A stretch of 64,000 bases of DNA from Pseudeuparius sepicola (Eukaryota; Arthropoda; Insecta; Coleoptera; Anthribidae), in contig OY987305.1 in assembly GCA_963920635.1 (NCBI GenBank), positions 12,377,153 to 12,441,152 on the forward strand, given 5' to 3'. A program made the translations under genes and the position numbers. The number at the start of each line of letters is the position of its first letter. The first letter of the stretch is position 1. Under the pieces are notes generated by a model that saw only the letters and a list, made by a program, of their open reading frames with translations, did no database searches and was not told the origin of the DNA. Below are positions 47,401 to 59,400 of the stretch, in pieces.

Positions 47401-50400
47401 CCTACACTCACTGGGATTACTATGGTTTTCTAGGGTTTTCCGTAGTACTTGAGCGAATGCTATCCTAGTTCTATCGGGAAAAAAGTCGGCACTAGCCGCA
47501 AATGGCAACGAAGACAAAATAATAGTAATTGCCCTCCTCCCCCGCACAAGCATGTGGTTGCTTCTGGGGTACTCCTAGTTTGGAGTATTGTGAGGGTGAG
47601 AATTATTATTATTATTATGTCAAAATATACCTACATTTTTGCATAAAATTGTTAAGTTAAATTTTAAAGCTGAATATATATACAGGGTGTTCAGATTTGA
47701 TCTGGAACTCTGCTGTAAAATTGCGACGCGCTGCAGGATTTTGATGTTTTGTGTGTGTAGTAGGTGTCCTTATGCACTTGTTGGACATATCGTCATGGTG
47801 GCAACACTATTACAGGGCCTGCTATATTTTTTATGCGATTTTTTAGAAAATGGTATTAGGAATTTTTTTATCGAAAATCTCGCTACATAGCTCTATTCAG
47901 CACCTCCTGAAACCCCCATGTCCTAAGTTTTATTAATTTACATTGTCGACTAACATTTATACAGAACTTTAAATTTGAGAAAATTGTATTTTTATATCAT
48001 AGCAGGCCATGAAATATTGTTGCCAAAATGACAGTATGTCCCACACCCAAGTGCATAAGGACATACACAAAAAAAATCCAAAATAATGCAGTGCATGAAA
48101 TTGCGGGAAAGTAATTTTTTAAGGTTATCCAACCAAAAGATCACACTTGTTGATCAGTAGTGACTAGGCGCATCAGATGCGCCAGTAAATCAATTATTAC
48201 AGATTACTTATACGGGACGGCAAGTTCAGGCACTGCCGGATAGATTGCGATGGTTCCACTCATCTCGGAAAGTAGGATTGTTTTTGTGAATAGTTATTTA
48301 ACCGCGGCTAATTCATATCAGTAAAATGATTTCAAGGTATTCTTTAAAAAGTAGTCACTAGTCTCAATTCGTTTTATTCCTACGGTAAAATTTCATTGAT
48401 GTGAACTAACTGCGGTTGAATAACTATTAGAGCGCTACAGTCGGTACTACCAACTGTAGCGCTCTAGCAACTGTGGCGACTAGGCGATTTACTCTTGTCA
48501 ATATCTTTAGTACAGGTGTGTGGACCGTGGCGTTTAGAGTTCCGCGATTTGTGAGGCATGAACTCGTACCTATTGAAGTTGAAAGTAAACAGTGAAAGAA
48601 TGTTTTAATTTTGATGGATATTTGCACATTTTGTGGTTAGTTTTGTGTTTTGTCTGCTACTGCAGTCTGTGCAAACAACGTGCATCCGTTGTGGGAAACT
48701 AATAAAGAGCTCCCTATACTCCTACACACCCACTAATTACTGTTGATTAACATTAAAAAAATCAAAAAGGTAATACATTCACTTGGACTATGCATATATT
48801 TCTGAAATATCTGGGAAAAAGGTACAAAAAAAGTAAATTTATGATATGTTGTGCAACTGGCAACTCCGCGCCCCATGGTCGGTAGCCTTGATGCGTGAGC
48901 TTAACAGCTGATCTGGTGAATGCCGTTAACAAGGGATTTTAATACACTTCTGAAAATATATTTTTCTTTTTTTTGTTGACTTTAATTTTTTTAATTTTGA
49001 ACTTATTAAGCTATTTTTTCCCATCTGTAGTTAAAATTCATGACTGAATCACCCTGTATACATAAGTAACCATAATGTAATCTGAGAGTTGAATAATCAC
49101 GTAGACATTTGGCTCTCAAACCGTACAGTCAGGAATGCATGCATTTTTAATGAATAATGTTTTGCCTTTTTGGCGATTAAAAAAATACTTATTTCGGTGC
49201 ATTAAGGTGCCCCTAACCTGCGGGGCCCCAGGGCCACGCACCGAACTTCCCTAGCAGAGCTACGTCACCGCGTTCCACAAACCTTACTTGCGAGATATTT
49301 TTTACAGCTGCTTCTTTGTATGTCTACTGGGTATCTCACTAACTTTTTGTGATGCAAAGGTACTTGGTAATTGGTAAGTACGACAGTTTTTTTAACGGTT
49401 ATTTGATATCTTAGATACTTTTTTTAATGAAATTAGTTCAGTAGGAGTGAAGATATTAACTCTTCTCACATTGTCCAAACCAAGTAAAATTATTTGTAAA
49501 AAGTAGACAAAGTAGAGATTTATCACAATACAATTTAATATAGTTACATTACAAATTATAAATTACTTTTCTTAGCTTTTCAAGTATAGGGAAATGAGTG
49601 CCACCCCATACATAGCCGTAATAAGAGCCTAACAAAATTAAGAGCCTCAGGGGCCCTAAATTAAAGAATAGTTTTTGGTCATAACTTTTGAACAGATTGA
49701 CCGATGTCATTAAGCCTTTGATTTGTAGAAAATTATCAAGCATGACCTGATATTCTCATGTTTACCATAGCCACTAGGGGGCACGTCTGGCGCACACACT
49801 TTTCCACAAAAAGTTTAAACGTTCTATTAGACGCAGTAGATGTATAATTTAATTCTGCGCTGAAACACTTTTTTATGTTTTTTTCGTGTAATGAACCGTG
49901 TTAGAGAATATGAGTTCCAACGTATACATGATCATTCAGTTTAAATGCACAAACTTCTAGGATCAGTAAAATGCCAAAAAAATATTGCCAGTTAACGGTT
50001 CACTACACAAAACATAAAAGAATACTTTTTTATGTAGAATTAAATTGTGCATCTATAAACTTTTTATGGAAAAGCAATATTTATTTTAAAAACTCAGGTA
50101 GCATGTGCGCCAGAAGCGATCGCTTTGGGTTTAATAGATTTCTATTTGTAGCAGCACACCACCAATTTGCCACAAATAACCGAAATTGCTGTGACAGCAA
50201 AAAAACTTTTTACTAAAATCATTTTGCTGCCACAAATAGATATCTATTTGAGGTTAATATAAAAATAGTCGTATGTATTTGCTACAAATGAATCCTTATT
50301 TGTGGAAGCAAAATCTCTATTTGAGATAAATAGGTTTATCTTGCTAAGAAATTATATTAGCTTCAAATAGGAACCTACCTGTAGCAAATAAGAAAGTTAT

Positions 50401-53400
50401 TTGGTAATAGCTAGTGTGCATGCAATTTATGAAATGCCCTCATCATGCCGACTGTCAGTTTTGTTTGAGCCATCCGAAGTGAAACAAGTATGCCGCTTGC
50501 CACGTCGTGTTTATAAAAACTCTGATAAACTTTAACTCGCTACCACTACTGCATCTTGATAGTTAACACAATGAGCCAAGCCTTGTGCTATGAGGTACTT
50601 GGGAACTTCGGAACTTCAACAACAACAACAAAATATCGTCATTTGCATAACCTGGCAATTATAATACAAATTATACCACAGATTCTGACATTTTTTGAAC
50701 ACGACTGGACTACAAAAATTAAAAATTTGAATACCTTTAGGTATAGTTATTCCTTCACTATTATAGCTAGGTAGTTACTCCTTTACTATTAGCACTAAAT
50801 AGGTCCACTTATTTGCCATAAGCAAGTTATTAGATCCACCTATTAACCACAACAAAGCTATCTTTTAGTGGCAGGTAGAAAGCCTATTTACCCCATTAAG
50901 AAATATTAGCTACAAGTAGGTGCATATATTAGCCTATTAACCACAAATAGGTTCATCTTCAGCAAAGTGATTATATTATTTGTAGTAGCAAGAGAATATC
51001 TTGCTGCGGCTAATATATTTCTATTAGTGGCTAATAGTTATGGCCAAAAATCTAAATTTGGGGCTTCTTTTTAAGGGCCCCTGTGGCCCATAATTTGGAG
51101 CTTCGACAAACAAAAAAAAACACGGTTCTCTTAATTTTTTGTGCTTATTACAGACATGTTTACGGTCGCACTCATTTCTGGAATATTAACAAAAAAAATC
51201 AAATTAAGTTTCAGTAAAATTTCCAGCTTTTATAAAAAAATGTGAAGTTATACTTTCTGCAAAAATCTATACCTACATGTTAATTATAACTGTTAATATA
51301 TAAAATTCTAAAATTGTTTATTATACACTTGTTAAACAAATAAACAAATAATTTTAATCGGTCAGCCTGGACAGGAAATGATCAAGTGAACCATCTATTT
51401 TTAAAATGAATACTGGATAAGGCCCTGACATAATATACATAATGCATTATTAATTTAAAATTATTTCAATTGCATTTGTTTTACGGATATACAAACTTTA
51501 AAGGAGAAATTTTAATGGCCATTTTAGAGTAGTTAGAAATATACCAATGTATAATAATTTAACGAAATTACGAACCATTCTGCAGGCACTATGTGAAATG
51601 TGTAATGCTGTACATGTGTACATTCTTGTTTTCCATGATGATATTTTATGTATTAATACTATTTATTTTATACTTTCACTTTTATGTTGTTCCCGCTAAT
51701 ACTGCTGTAGTATTTTTACTTATTTTGCATTTTATATTGGATATAAACTAGATATTGACCAATGCTGAATAATTTTATGTCACAGAGTTTTTGTGTCAAA
51801 AATATACAGGGTTGACATCATAATTTACTGTCATCCTATATATAGGCCAATATTGTACATGTGTTCACGCAAAGTGTCCCACCACCCCTATAACTTTTTA
51901 ATTTTTTGTGATAGAAAAAAAGTTTTATATGAATTTTTTGGGAATTTTATGCAGTTTTGTTGGATAGTGAGAAATTGTACTTATGTGAATTTTCTGATTT
52001 CAGCTATATGTACAATATGTAACATATTATTATCCCATATATTTTTTGAAGATTTTCACAAAATAACCGTGCTCACTAACTCTTTGAAAACTGATATACA
52101 GCGAAGAGAAATGAAGATACGAAATTTTATTTATTTATTTAATCTTTATCTTAACATACACTAAATGGTAATTACATGTAAAGGATACGGTAAAATGACA
52201 ACAAAAATAATAAAGTAATAGTAGTGGACTGAGTCTGCAACCATTGACATCACAAACTAAAACTATATTTCAAAATACAGTAGAGTTATGATTTAGTGAA
52301 CTCCACTTCGAGCGAAGTACCCCGTAGAGTGAACACATAATTTTATTTAACATAGACCCATATGCCGAATTCGGTCATTTGCCGAAATAAATACTCAATT
52401 CACGATACAGCTTATCGGGAATTGCTTGCATTCGAGGTATGAGTGTTCCTAAGTTGCACAATTTGTGAAATGTTAAACAAAAACTAATTATCCGCCAAAA
52501 TATATTCATTTTCGGCATTTGAGCAACTCTGGATACTCAGTTCGCGAAATGTGTAAATCAGCTGCAACAGATTCTGAATAGAACATATTTTCGGCAACTG
52601 GTTATTTGGCTTTGATCATATCGCGAACTGAGTTATTTATTTCGGCAAATGGGTGAATTTAGCATATAAGTCTAATATATACATTTAAACAATCCAAAAT
52701 CATGTAATGTTATCATAAAAATTGTATGATTTTGTTATTTTATATTTTGTACATACACATATTATACAGTATGTCCACGGATAGACATCCCAAGAGGACA
52801 AATGGACCAAAAATTTCATTTTTCGACAAAAAGTCATTCTTGATAAAAGTTTCTGCTTTTTCTAATGAACTTCTTTCAATAAATCATTTGTTTTGGGATA
52901 CAGGATATATAGAAATAATGTCTTATCTATTTTTTACTACAATACATTACAGTACACATTCTAAATAATACATCAAGAGGAGTGAACACATACAGGGTGG
53001 GTCAACGAAAACTTTACACCCCGATTTTCCGGTCTTAAAATGAAAATGTGGAAAAACGCTCGGACCCGTCAATTTTTGATTCGAGGGGGAACCACTTGTC
53101 TGCTTTTTTCATCCCCGTAACTTCAACCCCCTACCGGGGGGAAGCACGACCCTCTGATTTTGAATAGGGATGAGGGGTGTTGCGATGCCTCATTTTGAAG
53201 GTCTCATCGAGTACTATCTGACCCTAAAATCTCACGTCAAAATTTTCATCCATAACGAAATGACAGCTATAATAGTGAAAGAGGCAATGTGGAAAAAATT
53301 CTACTTAATAACCAACAAAAAGCCTACTTACTTGTGTGATTAGTTTATTAAATGCTACAAATGACCACCATTCACCGCATGCAGTGAAATAAGCTTTGTT

Positions 53401-56400
53401 CAAAACTTTCCCGTACATTTCACATAATATTTTGGGTGTAATTTGAGGGCATTAATTAATTAGGTATCCGATTTCGCAAATCATCCAGTGATTCGGGCTG
53501 ACTAGCATAAATCTTAGATTTCAGATGACCCCATAGAAAAAAGCCAAGTGGAGTCAGATTAGGTGACCTAGGTGGCCACTCAATATGTCCCCTTCTTCCA
53601 ATCCAGCTTTGAGGAAAATTGTGATATAAAAATTGTCGTGCAGGGCGTACGAAATGGGACGGTGCGCCATCTTGTTGAAAATTATCTGAAGTGCCTGTCT
53701 GATAACAATAATATCCTGACTTTTTTCAATAGGATCATATGAAATCTAAGATTTATGCTACTCAGCCCGAATCACTTAATGATTTGCGAAATCGGATACC
53801 TAATTAATTAATGCCCTCAAATTACACCCGAAATATTATGTGAAATGTACGGGAAAGTTTTGAACAAAGCTTATTTCACTGCACTTTTTTGTTGGTTATT
53901 AAGTAGACATTTTTTCCACATCCCCCTTTTCACTATTATAGCTGTCATTTCGTTATGGATGAAAATTTTGACGCAAAATTTTAGGGTCAGATAGTACTCG
54001 GTGAGACCTTCAAAATGAGGTATCGCAACACCCCTCATCCCTATTTAAAATCAGAGGGGCGTGCTTGCCCCCGGTAGGGGGTTGAAGTTACGGGGATGAA
54101 AAAAGCAGACAAGTGGTTCCCCCTCGAATCAAAAATCGACGGGTCCGAGTGTTTTTCCACATTTTCATTTTAAAGCCAGAAATTCGGAGTGTAAAGTTTT
54201 CGTTGGCCCACCCTGTATATGCATCCTTTAGAAAAAGTAACAAAAAAAAGGTTGACATTGTGCAAGGAACTGATTAATAACAAACTAATGCCAAGGCCGT
54301 GGACCTACATGCAACCAAATTTCAGACCATTTTTGAGAGTACACAAACTTTTGTTGAAAATATCCGAATTAGAGAAGAATATGTTGTACTTATCACACAA
54401 GCGGTCGACAAATGCTTAATGCTTTTTGTCCGTAATTGGTTCGATGTCTCCTTACATTAAAAAGGGCAGTCTGTCATGTTCTCTACAAACGAACTAAAAA
54501 GTTTATTTCTTCTAGAAGTGCGCTGCAGTTGATTATACCCTTAACCAAATTAAAAAGACAAAAAGAGCCTGTTTTCTTCTATTTTCTAGGCTCTGCACAC
54601 AAAATATCCGAATTAGAGAAGAATATGTTGTAATTATCACACAAGCGGTCGACAAATGCTTAATGCTTTTTGTCCGTGATTGGTTTGATGTCTCCTTACA
54701 TTAAAAAGGGCAGTGTGTCATGTTCTTTACAAAGGAACTAAAAAGTTTATTTGTTCTAGAAGTGCACTGCAGTTGATTATACCATCAACCACCTTAAAAA
54801 GAAAAAAGAGCCTGTTTTCTTCTATTTTCTAGGCTCTGCACACAATAGCAACCTTGTCTCGTAACATATATTTTGATAAGGGAATCGGAGATTAAAAAGG
54901 TAATACTTAACGAATTTTCTCTCTACTCTCTCAATTCTATCAATATGAATTGAATAATTTGGGTGCCAAATAATGGAGCAGTATGCTTCTACCCAAACAG
55001 TTATATAAGAAGGACATTATGGCCTCACCATCGACTAATGTACTGGGAATGCCTCTTGATGAAGCCAAGCATTCTAAAGGCCCTGCAGACAACAGAATCA
55101 ATTTGTTGGTTAAAAGATAAGCTACTGTCAAACATGACACCAAGGTCACTAACTGACATGCTAGTGGCCAAAAGCTATACCTGTTATGTTGTGTTTATGA
55201 TTTGTTTAAAGTCTTGTATGTAAAAAACGAATAATTAAAAAAAGTCACTTTGTTGAAACAAAGGGGTACATTTGTACTACTTTTGACTATTATTTTAGCA
55301 AAGTCTTAACGCACATGTCAAAAATAAGTTTACTTATGACCGATACAAGTGCCAATGTACCTTTTTTATTTAGAGTGAGATTCTACATAGGATATGAATG
55401 AAGTTGATTGTGCAGAAAAATCCAAGTAAAAAAATGAAAGTCAAAGATGGTTTAAGGCTTAATGCTTGCATTAAATTTGATTCAATACGATTATGTATAA
55501 CCACTTTATAGTCACTTTACTGAATTTGACCGAGATCGGCCAAGAATAATATAGCAGAAAAAATAACCTATAGTAATCGAAGAGCTCTACATTTTGGGTT
55601 ATAATTTTGAAATGACCCTATTCCATGGCCTACTGTTATTAAAAGAAGACGTCAAAAAAGCACAAAACCATATTAGGCATTTTTTAAAGAATAAAATGGA
55701 TAGTGCCCTCGAATTAGCCATAGTTCAAAACCCTTTGTAAAAATATCAAAGTTCACCAAATGGGGCAAAATTTCGAAAAAATTGGGTTTTCCTGAGTACC
55801 CTGTATAATCATAGGGCATATTTTGCTGATCTTTATTTGCAAATCAGTTATCTTTTACCTAAGGTGTTGTTTTACATAATATAGCCAGTGTAGCTCTATT
55901 TATTTATTTATTTATTATTTAAAGAAAAATCTGATTTTTACATTAGGTGCCTGGGTAACTGTCAAATGTAGACGATACCGTTTTTGTGTTCGTGGTATTC
56001 ATGGCCTGATTTGATTGATATGTTTCAACTTGCTGAATAAAGCAGAATTAATTATTAAGGGTGGAGGATAAGTAAGGAAATGTTAAAATGAAGTATATTT
56101 TTTTCAAGGGAAACTAACAAAATATAGTATAATCTATTTTATTTTATTTTTTATGAGCACCCTGTATGAGCTAGACAGACCTTACTATGTAAAATAATAT
56201 ATTAGGCAAAGCTTAATCGATTCGCGAACAAAATGTAGAGCTCTTTGAGTGCTATAGGCTGAAAAAAGTTTTTGAACATCGGGGAATATTTAGAAAAATA
56301 CGGAATTGTCAAACACACCCTATATAAGTTGGGCGGCGTATGTGCCATCCCCCCCCCCTTTGGGCAGTAAATTATGGACTGGACAACCCTGTATGTTATA

Positions 56401-59400
56401 CATAGGGTAAAGAAATTCAAATTGGTCAGTCTCTACCAGTTAAACATTAGGTACTTAAATATATGTACAGGGCGATCATTTTTAGATGCCCAGCCTCTAT
56501 TGGTGGAAAACGGTCAAAGATATGGAGATATTATATATGAGAGATTAAATAGGGGTGTATAGAGAAATAAATTGGCCCATTTAACAACTGCAAATATGAC
56601 GCTAGGCGTTGCGACGCCAAGAAATATTTTTTTCCCACAGACATACTCCTTTTGTTACATCGTTCGAAAGCCCTAACTTTTCTGAACGCTTTTCATTAAT
56701 GCAATTTTTCTTTATTATATTTTGTTAAAAAGTTATTCTTTAAAAACGCATTAAAATATTAATTTTTGTTAATCGCAAATGATGTAGCGTTTTCAATGAT
56801 TTTATTTTTGGAGATATTCCCCGACTCTTTATTTGTTCGAAAGATCTTCAAACTGCGTCTTTGTCCTTCTTACCGTTGTCAACATGCAAATTCAGGACCG
56901 GCTAGACTTTTTTATGCCCACAATTTTCACTAAATGCATTTTTTTTTGTTTAAAATCGGACACCACAGCGTTGATAAGGACACCACAGAACCCTCCCCCC
57001 TATTATACCAAATTTGATCAAAAAATATACAGGAAGTTCTGTTCTACACGGAGCCAAAATTTAGCAAAATAGAAATTTTAAAGGAATCTGGCGGGTCAAG
57101 AGTCAAGTATGCCATGGAATTATCTCAAAACAGTTGAATGGTCAACAGGACCACACAGGGTATTGGTATGCAAAGATCCAATAACAAATGTACAACCTGT
57201 ATTTTCTCTGTGCGAACAAAGTGCTAAATTTTTTTAAACTTTACCTATACAGATCGAGAGTGATAAAAATCAATTAGGTGTATCAAAGTCTCAACAGGAA
57301 TTATAAACGAACTACATCTAAAATTTACAGAAACCTGACAGTCAGTAAGTCCAGATAAGTTAAGGCGGGTAGTGCCACAACAGAAACCCATAGAAAAACT
57401 TACAATTTTAAAAGAGGATAGCTTTGTCGAGAAAAGCCCAATAATCTAAATCTTTTTTTTTTACTTGTTGGGTGATACTTTGTAAAAAATTGATTCTTTT
57501 TCATTTATTAATACATTTCCAATAATTTGTAATAATTCCAGGGTGCATTTGACCCGTATAAAGCTTTAAAAAATTCAGCACTTTGAGATGACACAGAGAA
57601 AAACAACCTGTATATTTGTTATTGGATCTTTGCACACCAATAGATACCTTGTATAGTTCTGTTGACCATTCAACGGTTTTGAGGTAATTCCATGGCATAC
57701 TTGACTCTTGATTCGTCAGATGCCTTTAAAATTCCTGTTTTGCTAAATTTTGGTACTGTGTAGAATAGAACTCCCTGTATACTTTTTGTTCAAATTTTGT
57801 ATAATATGCTGGTTCTGTGGTGTCCTGATTAACGCTGCAGTGTCAGATTTTGAACAAAAAATCACTAAATGCATTTAGTGAAAATTGATGGTATAACAAA
57901 TTGTAGCCGGTTCTGGATTTGTATGTTGACAATGGTAAGAAGGTCAAAATACGTGGTTTGAAGATATTTCAAACAAATAAAGGGTGGGGGGAACATCCCC
58001 AAAAACAAAATCATTAAATACTCTACGTCATTTGCGATTAACAGAAATTAATATTTTCATGTGTTTTTGAAGAATAACTTTAAAAATATTTCTTGGCGTC
58101 GCGACGCCTAGCGTCGTATTTGCAAGGAGTCGCTAAATGGGCCAATTTATTCCTTATACACCCTATATCATCTCCCATATATAACATCTCCATATCTTTG
58201 ACCGTTTTCCACCAACATACATATTACAAGATAATTGCAACATTTGTCACACTACACCTCAGTATTCAACTGACAAATTTTGCCATACCTGAGAATTGTT
58301 GATGGTAATAAGGTGAATGCCCATATATGTAATTAACCACATTACTTATTACACCATGTCCTAATTATTGATCAAGCATTTCATCATAGCCTAAAATAAA
58401 ACTATGATGAGCAGACCCCTACATGGAGTCTGCTACTTAAAACTCCACAAATAATGCTCATTGAAAACTCTTTCTAGCCCAGATTACATATTCTAAAATC
58501 GCCTTATAAGTAGGAGTTTATAAGTGTTTCATTTATATTTTTCGTTGTTCCAATATGTTGAAAACCAAAAGTTTGAGCAAAATCGCTCCATGCAAAGGGA
58601 TAGAAATAGGGAGATAAATATTCATTATTTACTTTCTCGTCCCTGAAATATTGAAAAATTTGTTATAAAAAGTTGATACCGTGTCAAAAAAATTATAATA
58701 CCTAATATTTTTCCATTTTTAGCTTTTTCGACGTCTGATAGTTCCAAAAGTTTTACTTAAAACATAAGAAATGTTTCAATATAAACAACCTACTATGATT
58801 AATTGCACTTAGCATGTTCAAAAATACAAAGTCAAGGTATTCTCTGAAGTATTTCTTAATTGCAAGGAACATTTTCAGGTAGTTTTGTCTCTTACGAAAA
58901 AATATTTTCGATACCTACTAGAAAGGAATGCAAATGGGAAGATCAATCCCTGCAATTTTCATTTGTTTTTGAGTTGCAACAATGAGAACCAAGTGGTTGA
59001 ATTGGACATAAATAGTAATAACTACCAAATCTCGACTCGAACCAATTTTTGAGATTCAAAGCATTTTTGAATTATTTATATAAGTTTGGTTAAATGGACA
59101 TAATTTGACATCAAGAATCTAAGGTTAATAGGTTGGCCTTCCTTTCTAAAGAGCTTTATTTTGAAGCCAAGATCACTAGAATCGTTTTAAAAATTGACAA
59201 GTTAGGGGACCTGGGGGGTTTTAAGTAGCGGACCCTGGATATATTTTCTTTATAACAATGAAAGTAGGTATATGGGAAGATATAACAACCCAGAAGGCTT
59301 ACTTAGCTGGTCGATGACCGATACTTATCTTACCAATAATCGCCTCAATTTGTATTATTAAATGTTATAAATCTGTAATAAACATTTTCAGCAATTTAGT

